Shown here in pieces: positions 50,601 to 63,700 of a stretch of 64,000 nt of DNA. The first letter of the stretch is position 1. The number at the start of each line of letters is the position of its first letter. The position numbers and the translations under genes were made by a program. The notes below the pieces were generated by a model. It was given only the letters and a program-made list of their open reading frames with translations. It searched no databases and was not told the DNA's origin. Source of the stretch: Doris montereyensis (taxonomy: Eukaryota > Mollusca > Gastropoda > Nudibranchia > Dorididae); the NCBI GenBank assembly GCA_037039925.1, contig JAXRKP010000814.1, forward strand, positions 81,001 to 145,000, in the 5' to 3' direction.

Positions 50601-53600
50601 TTTTCTTTTATATGAATATGCACTTATGTTAGAACGACCGATGGCTTAATATCCATATGTGTCAACAACCAGTTGTAACCAAACTAAGAAAAGCCGCAAC
50701 TTCTCATTTTACGAGTAAAGTCAATGACAACAACTGTCCAAAAATTATTCCAGTTTGATTTTAAAATATAATTCACAGCTATAGCACATAAAAAGTGCTC
50801 AACAAGATGCAATGCGTTAATTGCAAATAAAAAAGACTAATGTTTTCAACGACTATTAAAAACATTAGCAGGGCAATCCAATCATAGAATTCAACACATG
50901 AGCAATTTAGTAAAAATCAATCCACAAAAACAAAAAAAACATCATGGGTGTCACGAGGCAGATGACCATCACTTTAAATCAAAGAACGTACTGTTGGCAT
51001 TTATCGTCATTGCAAGTTCCCCGCAGGTCATAGGGACACATGATGCAATTAGGGTTGATCTTGTGTGAGAACGTTTTACTGGTGAAACTCAAAGCCTCTT
51101 TAGTCCGATAAAACTTTGAAAATCTGGGGACAGACGTTAGAGAATAATGAATAATCAGTCCACAATGAAAGGCCATGCTTATTTTCTTTTTTTAAAATAG
51201 AGATTTTTTAATTTCATTTACAAAAGAACATGACTGGCGAGGCTTAAAATACAAAGATAGTTTGATGATAATAAATAGGAAGTGACTCTAAAAGAAATCG
51301 TACAAAGTCATGACTGACAAGGTCCAGCTTTGGTGAAGAATACAACATAAAAATGGTCAAGGCTTCCAAATTTGTGCTATTTAAATGAAAACCGTGAAAA
51401 TAATGAACAAGAGACAGACAAAGGCACAAGTATGAATATGTTACGTCAATGATCAACCATAATGAAGACGTGGCATTTATTCTCTTTATGATCAAGTTGC
51501 TTTCGGGTTGTTTTTGTTGTTGTTGTGTTTCCTATGCATTACTAATCTAGATTTATGATGAAGAGTTAAATAAATAAAAACTTTTTAAACCCCATGACAA
51601 ATGTTTTTTTTTTTGTTGTGTTTCCTATGCATTACTAATCTAGATTTATGATGAAGAGTTAAATAAATAAAAACTTTTAAACCCCATGACAAATGTTTTT
51701 TTTAAATGGACACAGCAACAACAACCGGCACAGCTGCCAACCTTTTCAAATCGAAAAGCAGATTCTGACAGCGTAAATTAATTCTTATTTGTACGACGGT
51801 CTGTAATATTCCCAGAAAACTTTTTGACAATTTACCTCGAATCAACCCCCTTTAAGGTAAATAACAATAAGTCTCCTGATCGCTGGCCTTCCTGGCTAAG
51901 TGCAACGGTAGTTTTGCGACCTCACACTGGAGACTCCAGCCTTTCATCCCAATCTCTCAGAGTCCCTGCCATTGACATAACAGTGAAGTAAAAGTAAAGT
52001 TCCTTCAAGGCCCTTCAGGCCCATAGAGCCGGACCGTATCCCGGTTTCTATAGCGTGAAGCGGAACAGGTGACAATAATCACTTCCTGGCCAGGACACTA
52101 GTCTGACGCAGGTTTGTACTCCCAAGCTAGTGCTTGTACCCATTTGCACCTGGGTAGAGTGGGGAAAATGCGTGTTAAGTGTCTTTCCCAAGGAACACAA
52201 CGTCGGACCTGGCTTTGCTAGGATTTGAACTCAGGATCTCATGACCCCCAATCCGGCAGCCTAACCGCTCGCCCATCGACGTCACCTTGCCATTAACGTA
52301 AGGTATCTTTATCTTTATAAAAAAAAATACAGTTAACATTCATACGCATACTTTTCAAGGTAAATACAGATTACGTATACAGACGTATACAGAGGCGCTG
52401 TAGCTAAACCGCAGTGTTATGAGCTGGTAATCACGACGACACTTTGTCCGAGCCCAACAGCTGGCACAGGTGGGGTTTTTTCACAACGTTGAACTCTTAG
52501 GAAAGGTACTTCACTCTAATTTCCTCACTTGACTCAGGTGTGAATGAGTACTCAGCTATAGGTAGAGAAAGATTTTGGCTGAGTTTCAGTATGAAAAGCC
52601 TAACAGGCTTGTGTACTGTATGCTCCCCTGGGAGTTGAGAAAGACTGAATGAAATAGCCTGCTGGGAGATAAATGATGGGACTGTCGGTGAGCCTGCACT
52701 TGTGCAGGGATACGGACTATAAATCCATCTTTTACGTACTCAAAGCTAAATGAAAAAAACTACTACAAAACACTACTTGGTAGGCAGCTATGAGTGAGTT
52801 TCTCGTAACGGATGTGTAACGTAAAGAGTTCAAAACACAAACCTGTATGATCTCAACATCTTCAACGGACTCGAGTACGCGAGTGAAGCTGGCACGGACA
52901 ATTTCTCCACAGATTTGTGACTTCTTTTATCTTCATCCAATATGAGATTCAGATTTTCGGTCTGTGTGGAAAAGAAGAAGAAGTATACCGGTGAAAGGGA
53001 AGGGAAGGGAAGGAAGAAAAGGAACACACAGGGTGTAAACTCAAATACCATCTTCTCAAATCTCAAACTTTCTACCCTTTATAATTACAATAAAGAAACC
53101 CACAGAAAAGACATAATCAACGTCTTGCATAACATTCATACAATAAATAAACAAAATTAGAAAATCATAATAATTCAAACAACAGAGGGCGAAGAATACA
53201 ATCATACTGACCTTGCTTGAACTGTTGAATGCAGAATAAAATCTATCCCAGGCATGGCAGCCTTTTCTGTGCCGAGTCTCAAAACCTTTTCAACCTTCTC
53301 TTCCTGTGACGAAAGATAAAACGTTTTATCAAGTGTGAAACACAGAAAGCAATAAAGTTACAAAAGTATATTTTAAAAGGGCTTTTTTTTTTATGAGTTT
53401 CTTTTGCCTGTTTGTTTTTGCTTCATTTACAAAGAAAGCAAAAGGCAAGGTAAAACACAGCAGAGCAAAACAACAAATTGAATGACAAAAGAAGAAGAAA
53501 AAAAAGCCATCCTTTGCTTTGCTGAACTCAGGTAGAGCTTGGGTAGCTCCACAAAAACAAGCAAATCATCAAATGCCAGTATGTATATCACAAAGTGAAG

Positions 53601-54703
53601 TTGGATCTGGACTTCCAACATTATAGCAAAAATGGTATAAAGGGTCGCATGCAAGGATAGAATGAATCCGGTTCTTTACACCACAGCAGCCGTTACCCTA
53701 CTTACCGTGCTGTTGAGTTGATTTGATATGATTGGTTTTGATTTGACTCAATTTTATCCACATCCACGACTGAGGTGACCTCAAGTCAAAGGTTTAGGTA
53801 GGATTTGAAGTTTTGCCTGGACTGCCCTGTAAACAGCCAAAGGATCTTTAACGTGCACAGAATGTTGTCATCTGCGCACACGACCTCCTGTTTATCGTCC
53901 AAAACCACAGAGATCACCTTGACTGTGGATGTGGGTAAGAACAAAAACTCAAAACCAAAATCTAGCTTATGTCATTCAGCAAAGAAACGTACCACTAAAA
54001 TTTTACGTAGATTTGACAGCTGTAAACTTTTCGGCATTTGGAATACGGGTGTGTCATATTTCCCGGCACGTTCCCGGTTGTCTTCCGGTGCCATCGTCTC
54101 GTTGGCTTTCAACCTCTCCGGCTTTGGGGTCATGGGCAAATTGGGCGTCTTGCTGGCATCGGTGGAGAGGCGTGACCTCTTTCTTTTTCGGGGCAGCAGG
54201 ACGTCGACGTATTCCTGGTCCAGGCGTATGACGTCGGACGGTTTCTCTTGGGTCAAGGCTGACGTGGCTTTTCTTTTCCTCAGCCTGCCGGAGTTTGTCG
54301 ACTCCTTCAGCACCCGAAGCTTTTCTGCTATTTCTTGTTCTTTCTCCCTCAACTTCTGCTTTTCAACAGCAATTTTCTGATATTTGATCAACATCTGTCT
54401 TGGCTCAATCCCGACCTGGAAAAAAACAAAACCAATCTAAGAACTTTTTAATTGGTGAGGTTTTGTTTGTTTCTTGAAATTTACTCTGTCCACCATTGCG
54501 GTGGTCTCAGGGTGAATTAAGAAAAATCAGCAAGATGAAAGATACGTGAAGAAAGAAGTAAGACCTACCAGCAGTACCCGTCAACCGCCCGCAATTGGTG
54601 AGGTGTGTGAGTGTGACAGACAAATACAGAAGGAGGGGGGGGGGTGAGGAGACAGACAGACAGACAGACAGAGAGAGGGAGACAGACAGAGAAAGAAAGA
54701 GAG

Positions 54704-54744
<41 letters not shown>

Positions 54745-57700
54745 GAGAGAGAGAGAGAGAGGGGGAGGGGAGAGAGACAGAGAGAGCCTGACAGACAGAT
54801 AGAGAGAGATGGAGGGAGAGGAAGAGAAAAAAGAGAGATGTAAATAGGGAGACCAAAGTCCGTAACAGTGTCATTGATTGAACAATTTCAATTAAGTCCA
54901 GACATTACATAAATTGTAAACCACTCATATTGCCTATTTTCATTCATTTTTAAAACCTACCTTCGACTTTGGTACGGCTCTAAGCGCCTTTGGAATGAAA
55001 TCTGGACCAACGACAGAACGGCCTAAAGCCATGACAAATTTTGTTTTCTCTAGGAATGATGGTTTACTTCTGAGCAGCCGGTTTTTCACATCCCTGGCCT
55101 GTAAAGAAAATCAAAAACAAGACGTGTAACCTTCAGCTCCCAGTGTACGTTTTAGATTTCCACAGAAGAGGGAAGATGTCGATTTGCTTTAAAAGTCTAC
55201 AAACAAGACTGCCTTATGACACGTCAAATTGCAACAAGGACACAAATATAGTTTAAAGCGAAAAAACAAAATGTACAAATTTTCTAGGCTGTGACAGCCC
55301 ATAAAACCCTAGCTTATCCCAGTTTTGTGTGTAGCCTGAAGTGGAACAGCTGATAACACACATCAGCTACTGGACGAACCATGCCAGCCTGTCGCAGGTT
55401 TTTGCTCCACAGGTGATGTTGGCACCCATTTGCGCCAAAGTCCAAATTGGGGAAAAGTTTGTGTAAGACCTAGCATGTAGCATACCTGTAAAATCATGTA
55501 TGTGTTAAAAAAAAAACCCAGTCAAAGTCACAGAAAGGGAATTTGGAGAGATTCAGTCACACAGCGTTTGTTAATTCCTTTTCATTTACAAACATATAGC
55601 TCGAGTTTGTCATCCTCATTATATGATACAATGCAAACGACCTACTTGAAGTCGGTTTACTTTAATAGCGCAGAGACGTTTTCTGTCCGTTGTCAAGATG
55701 AGCAAACTGTTGTGGATACAACTACCGTGTAACTTTCTAGTGGATTCTTCACAACATTAAGACTTACCTCCGTCTTGATCTTGTCTTTCAGCCGCTCCTG
55801 TACTTTTGCCATCCTATCAACGGCCTTTTCCTTTTCCATCAACGCGGCTATCTGGACCTGCAGAGATTCTCTGCTGGCTGCCGCCAGCTGCTGGGCCTTG
55901 AGGGCATCTCCCGCCCGTGCCAGCAACCGTCTCAGATGCTCCTGGTCGGCAATAATATCCTTCCTGGTCAAACAAACAACCAAACAACCAACAGTGACGA
56001 AATATTTCAAAGTAATTCATTTTAGTTTATTTAATTGAAATTTATCCGTCCACTATTGTGGTGATCTCAGGGTTCATTAAGAAGAACCGGCAAGAAAAAA
56101 GAGTATAGAGAAAGAAAAAGGATCGACTACAGCAGCACCCTCCAACCACCCACTATCTCAACAACGAAAAATGTACACAATGAAAACGCAGTCAGTGTGC
56201 TAAAATGCGTGAAAAACACTTTGGAAAATCAGTAAAGAGTTAAGATCCTAATAAGAGTTAAGATCCTAATAAGTTAGAAAAGCAGTTGAAGGGGTCATTT
56301 CAATAGTGTGCCAATGTCCACTTTCGTGAAGAAAAAAACAAGACAAAAGAGATAATCCTAGCGAGTAAAAGGAAATCATACTTCCTGAAAAGTGTGTAAA
56401 TGATATGAAGAAAATACATCGTGGTTACAGCTGTTTGAAATTTGGAATTTCCAAAGCTGACACTAATACAGTGCCAAAGTCCATGTTTTTTTTTGGGCAC
56501 TTTTCTCTAAATGACGTAATTGTGACTTAGGCATACTGACCACTTCAATTCCTGGACTGAGCTTGTGTCAAAGTTTCTAGCTCATTGAACACATCAGCAG
56601 GTTCAGTTAGGTCTTGTATCCGTTTACAAATAAATAATCACAAGATTCAACCCTTGACTTACCTTGTAGACTATTTGGTAGGTAACCATACTGTACACCC
56701 CTATAATCCCCTAACACGTGTTCGCCAAAAACACACAATCCTCAAATTCACGACAATTTCCAAACCAAGATTTTTCTTTGAACGCAACACTTAGTCCACA
56801 ATGGGAATACAGGCTGTACTGTATATGGAAAAAAAAGACACAATCAGCATATTCTCACTAAAATCGTACTTTCGTATCACCAATTCAACTTTGTCGAAAA
56901 ATCGAAGCACGCTGTAGGCGGAAAGTTTTTTGTAGTTCTATTGAAACTTGGCATACAAGTCCATTGGCCCAAATCACAAAAAATGTAGCAACATCAGTAT
57001 ATTAAAGAATAATAAAATTGAATTGCAGATAGTCTAAACAATGAACCTAAACTTTTACAAGCTCAAAATAATAACAGGTATTATAGCTTTCTGAAAGTTG
57101 CAAGCATTGGGAATGTATATTTATCATTCATTGTTTCAACAGACGGAAATTCGTTAAGGTGGGATGTACAAAGGATGGTGGTATAAACACTTTCTTTCAA
57201 TTTCAATAACGGATCGGTGAAAATAAGTAATGAAATTCGTCATCTGTGAATTCATAATAGCATTTAGTACGAGAAGGATAGTCGGCTATTTTCCAACTAT
57301 AAAGCTTTCTGTTCAATTGTAAAGTGCCAGTTCTAAGAAGGACTTCCGACGCAGGCAGCCATTCCGTTAACGTCACATCTACATCGCCCCATTGTTATTT
57401 TGTTTTTTCACTTGGGAATATGCCAGAAGACTGTGCCTCCCTCATTACAAGGTCTGGAATATTTTAATGGACGTTCCAAAACTCCATGGGTATGTGTGCT
57501 GCCAGGACTAATCTAGATTCAGAACATTCATCGAGTCTGATGACTGTTGTCACGATTCCTAGTGCATTTGTGATATGTCTGGCCCTGTCGCTACTCCTCC
57601 TGTGCGTACATGTGGAACTAAACCCAGGACTTACACACAAAAAGTAAAAACAAGACAAGCTACATTAGATTCACCTTTCCAAACCCACCCTAAAAAAAAA

Positions 57701-60700
57701 CCCATTGAATGAATCCACAAACACAGCCCTTATGTCTGTTCTAACAAACACAAACATGAAATTCACCTCAATGTCAGGGAATGACCCTGTTGTAACATCA
57801 TGTTATACTTTGTTATGATAACTGTCATCATAAACACATGAGTTGTCTTTATTAATCCACTATAAAAGTGACCACTTACTGTTCACTTCCCTTTGTTGCA
57901 CATTTCATATTTTGTTACATTGGTGATTACAGTTCAAATGATTAATTGTACCATTTTGTATCCTGTATGACAAGGTTTTCAAAAGGTAGTGGGTTTGAGT
58001 CCTGCCAAAGGTTGACAAATTTTCTCGAGTTTTTTTTAAAAGAGAAATCTAACAATGTGAGGTGATGATTCTCAGGAAAACAATGTCCATAAACAACCTG
58101 GAACTTGATCGAGTTCAAAGGATAGATATTGCTCCACACTTGGGGAAAACCACCCACCACAATAGCCTGTTTTACACATGCATAAACTATATCCCCTAAA
58201 AACATGATACAGCATATGTAACATAAATTTTTGCCAAAAAACCGACATTTTGCAGGATAAATGATGAAAATATGGCGTTTTTATAACCTGACATTCATTA
58301 TCATACATAAACTATTTTCAGTAAAACATTTCAAGCACCCTTCAGTCAACAGCCGATTGTAGGCCTGCAATGTCCACATTTCCACTGACTGGACATCATC
58401 GAAGAGTTGTAATCTCTTTAGCCTACACAAGCCAAAAATCCGCATCTCTAATTCCTTGAAATATTCATCCAGTTTTAAATCGATTCTAGCAGAATGCTGG
58501 CACCAAATATATTTGTCTAAATTATTAACACGGTGGTTCTGTTCTAAATGGAGGGAGAGGGAACACTGTGGTTCAGAAATAAGGTGTCAACTTCTCTATC
58601 ACAAGGCTGTGGGTTTGTACCCAGACGGCATGAAAGATATTCTAGAGTTATTTCGGATAGAATTCAACCCCCCCCCCTCCCACCAAGTATGTGGACCAAC
58701 ATCTAGTCCCATTAGAGATGGACGATAAAAAGGTCGCGCTTTAAGAATACCCCAACTGTTTACATGGCAGTCCGGACAGAATTAAAATCCCACCAAAGAC
58801 CCTGAGATCACTTTAGCTGTCGATGTGGGTAACATCAAATTATACCCCCACAAAATGTGAATACACGCAGTAGAGCTAACAAACTTACTTTTGAGCTAAA
58901 AGAAGTCCTCCTCTGTGATGAGTTTTCATTTCTTTCTTCGATTCAGGTGAAAGGCCATCCTGAAAAGAAAAAAGAAAAGAATATGGTAGTATATGGTTGG
59001 AAACACAAAACTAAAAACCCAATTCACTATTAAACTTTTAAAATTTTTCTTTTAATGAAATGATGGTAAATTGGTAAATGGTGTTTGACATGACCACACA
59101 TTTCAACATGTGGCGTATATTTTTTTTTGGGGGCCTCAGAGGTCCACAAACAAATTCGCACTCCGACATCCTGAAAAGTTCCATGGAGCCGAAGCTTATC
59201 TCGGTCTCTACAGCATGAAGCGGAGCAGGTGATGGTAATACTGTGCAGGACCCTAGCCTGACGCAAGTTTTTACTCAAGCTAATTTGCACCTGGGTTGAG
59301 TGGAGAAAATGCCTGTTAAGCGTCTTTCTCAAGGAGCACAACGCCGGACTTAACTTTGATAAGATTCGAACCCAGGACAACATGATCCAAAGTCCGCAGC
59401 CTAACCACTTAGCCACCAACGCCACCAAAGTGGAAAAATTAATGTCACAGCTGACGGATGTAAATCTTCATGTTTATGTTTGACACAGACTACAGCATCT
59501 CTTACATTTTCTTCATCAGAGGCTCTCATGGTTTCCTCGTCATCCTCATCAGATGATGTGTGCAAGGGCACTATAACACTGGGGTGAATGGGTACCTGAA
59601 AGATAACAACAGATAACAGTTGGGTCCAGTCAAAGGGAAGACTGACAGATTGGGCGTCTCTCAAGATATGCAATGCAAAAGTCTAACTTTCGGGGTCTTT
59701 CTATTAAATCAAACAATAATTTTTAAAAATTTAAATCATATATATGTTTTCGTGTTAGCAAGATTACAAATGCATAGCTGTCAACCTTTTTTTTTATCGA
59801 AAAACAGACTCTGATCGCGAGAGCTGATTTTGACTTGCACAACGATCCATATAGGGCCTTCTACGCCAATACTGACGATCCATGCATGACCTTTTTACGC
59901 CAATACTGACAACCCGCAACAGTTGCTGTCACTGCTATGCCTGGGCTCGTTTTTATTCTGAGGAAAGTATGGATGCCCAGCCACACTTCCTTCCCCTCTT
60001 CTACATATTCATAAAGTAATTATCTGGTCAATAAATCTGAGGTACAAGAGGTTGTAGGGGTATATAAAAATAGTTCTTCGGTAGAAATTCAATTGTTGCC
60101 AGGGTGGCGGCCAGGAACGGCCTGCTCCTTTCTCGACCTGCTCTTTTCCATTTCTAACCACAAGGGTTCTTTTACATGCACAAAGGCACATGGGACCTCC
60201 TAGATAATTGTCCGTCTGCGATTGGACGAGGCACTCATTTTATCTAGCCTACCACAGGATAAGGGAGCGGAAGAGACCTGAAAAACGGATTTCAAATTCA
60301 AGCCTGCACGACCAGGATTTGAACCCACGACCTTGGCTTGGTAAGTGAATGCCGAACTTACTGAGTTATCCCCTCATGTTCAAGAAAACAATAATTTAAC
60401 TTGAATTAACTTCCTCCCTTTAAGGCATATAACAAAAGTCTGCTAATTACTGGCCTGTCTGATGAAGTGCATCGGTAGTTTTGTGAACTCAGAAAGGCGT
60501 CTCCGGATTTTAAACACAATTGCTCTGAATCTCCGCCATTTACTTAGGGTTCCTTGTTTTTAAAAATAGTTAAACTTCACATAATACTTTTCAAGGTCAA
60601 TACAGACTTACGGACTGAAAGCCAACAAAATACATACGAAATAAGTTTGTATGTTCTGGTTGGCAGCTATGCAAATGTATCTCCATGTCTTCTATGTGTT

Positions 60701-63700
60701 TGTCATTTGTCATTCTACGTGTTTGTCATTTTCTACGTGTTTGTCATTTGTCATTCTACGTGTTTGTCATTTTCTACGTGTTTGTCATTTGTCATTCTAC
60801 GTGTTTGTCATTTTCTACGTGTTTGTCATTTGTCATTCTACGTGTTTGTCATTTTCTACGTGTTTGTCATTTGTCTGAATCTCCGCCGTTAACTTAGGGT
60901 TCCTTTTTTTTAAAAATAGTTAAACTTCACATAATACTTTTCAAGGTCAATACAGACTTACTTGACTGAAAGCCAACAAAATACATACGAAATATGTTTG
61001 TATGTTCTGGTTGGCAGCTATGCAAATGTATCTCCATGTCTTCTTTTGGGAAAAATATTTGAACATTGACAAATACAACCCCTCAGCTTCTTCCAAGAAA
61101 ACAAAATAAAATACGAAGAAATGAAATAGAGGGAAAAACTCACATATAGAGATAAGAATTACATCTAAACGGTATGATTACTCCAGCAATATCACTTTAA
61201 CCAACAACAATGAAAACATAAAGAGAAATAACGGCAAGTCAAGACGTTTGCTACAGATCAAGTAAGGAGTTACATGAGAATGCAATTTTTTTACCTCCAC
61301 AGTTGAAAATTTCTTTTGTTGTCTGACGGACAACTCTTTTTGTGTCCAAAGAAGAGCTGTGACTAGAAATGATTGCTGTGTCCTCCATGAAAGTATTGGG
61401 AGATGATGTTCTAAGTGTGTTTGTCGCCGTCTCCACAAATTTTTGACTTTCTCTTTCTGCCCGTTCACAGATGCATTTGACAAAGTAGATTTTAAACTTG
61501 AAAGACTCTGACTGCTGGAATAGATGGTTTTTTCACAGACGACGGTAACGGAGTAGACAAAGATTTTGAACTGCTCGGGTCTGGGTGTGATCTGCCAGAG
61601 GTCACAATTTTGGAAGAAACAGGGGGCGGCTTCATCTTGGAAGCTTGGATTTTTGACCGTGACGTTTTGACTTGGAAAGAAATAGAAGGACGAGATTTGG
61701 TTTAGGGACCGTTGGTCCGAAGTGGACGCTTCTACTGTACCTGGAAGCTTCTTTGACTCATGAACACTTCTCTTTGCATGGCTTTCTGATACTACACCCG
61801 GTCTGAACTTGCCAGCACGGGGTCTGATTATGGACCTGAAACAACAGAAGGGCTATCAGAGGAGGTCTGAACATCTTTAATCTCAAGTTCTGGTGAATCG
61901 AATAGGTCACTCTGTGCGGTATCTTCCGCTTTATCAACTGCCATTTCTCTTAACGGAGTTGGAGGCAAGCAACTGAGCACCACCGGCTCCTGGGAACTAA
62001 TTTCATGCTTGGGTGATCTCCGCTCCCAGTGTGGTCATTTGGTGTTGACCACACCCTTCTCACCACAGGAGGGGGAACTGGTTCTTCGTCAGATCCATTG
62101 CCATCATTTTTATCTATCTCTCTTGGCTTGTCAGATCCATTGCCATCACTTCTCTCTATCTCTTGGCTTAGGCGACACAGTCGGCACTCCTGTTTAAGGA
62201 AAGATTTTTCAAACATCACTGTGCTTATTTGAAAATTTAGGTGGTACATATAGTTTTTTGTTTTTTTTGTTTAAATATATATATATCACCAACATTCTGA
62301 TGCGAAGAATAAGGAAATAAACTAAAACTATAGTCCTGTAGGAACAAAGAGAAGACAATCTTACAAAGGAATAGACAGAAAAAGAATCCTTGGACATCAA
62401 CATTTGAACCAGTGAGCTCTGTGTCGGCACCCTTTGTCTCGCTATGAAAAGATAGCGCACTATCAAACTGGTGCCTAGTAACGTTGCTCCTGAAAACGCA
62501 ACATTATAGACCACATTTTATAGGAGTTTTAAAAACATTATTTCTCAAACGCAGAACATAAGTTTCATTGCAATTTACCCCCATCCACCATGGCTGTGCG
62601 GTGATCTCAAGGTGAATAAAGAGGAAGCAGCAAGATAAAATATAGGTGAAAGAGTGTAACGAAAGACATAAGATCTACCAGCAGCACCCGTCAACCACCT
62701 TCAATGCGGAATAATGAAAGCCACCCCCTCCCCTTCCCACCAATATCTTAAAAAAAATTAAGTACAGTTTTGTCTCCTGATGGTTTGATCATATATTAAG
62801 CGATTATCTATCTTTTTTCAAAAGAAAATCAGATTGAAAATTCGGTGTATATTTATATCATCAGAATGGTAGTGATAATACATACATGTATACGAAAGAA
62901 CAACACAGAGATGACAAAATAACACATTTCAAGAAATGCAATTACATCATTCTGATATTCACTGTAAAGAATTTGTTGCTTTCACAGGTTAAATTTTTTG
63001 TTTTTAGTTTAGAGTACCAAAAAACCCGACAAATTCATATTTAACCATATTATCAGTACAAACAACAAGCACAAAGAATACGAAAATTACCATTATTATG
63101 AAACAAATAAATACTCCCAAACAAAAAACAAAACAAAAGGCAAACATTGACATTTAAAAAATGCCCAAAACCTAAAGTATGAAAAAAAAGGGCATTACAA
63201 AACTGCTTCAGCGGAAACCGTAACTTCTTTCTTTCTTTGTATCTATTCTTCCACTTGTACTGTCGTGGGTGTAGTGAAACGTAATTAAAGTTCCTTCAAG
63301 GCCATTACAGCCCATAGAGCCAGAGCTTATCCTGGTTCCTACAGCATAGCATGAAGCGGAAAAGGTGATAATAATCATCTCCTGGACAGGACACTGGTCT
63401 GTCGCAGATTTTCACTCCCAAGACGTTGCTGGTACCTATTTGCAGCTAGGTCAAGTGGGGAAAATGCGTGTCAAGTGTCTTTCAAGGAACACGGCGTCAG
63501 AGAACCCAAGTCCAGCAGCCTAACCACGGGGTGTAACACACAACAACAATATTTCAACAAAACACAACTTTTCAAAAACACAAATCACAAGATACATAAA
63601 ACTAAAAAAGCAAAAGCAGAACCACTATCAACTTACATTCAAAATAGAGAGTTTGATTAAAAAAAAACAACATGAAAAACTAATAGACAGTAATAAAACT

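Noticed and set aside
53805..54380. Plus-strand frame of 191 codons opposite exon 7
   Set aside because: It is the antisense shadow of the ZFC3H1 exon, whose minus-strand frame has splice sites and family similarity.
61296..62189. Several small introns to explain the frame jumps in exon 2
   Set aside because: Coding-like text is continuous across most jumps with no room for introns of normal size; small indels explain them more simply, although one acceptor-like site at about 61,838 remains possible.
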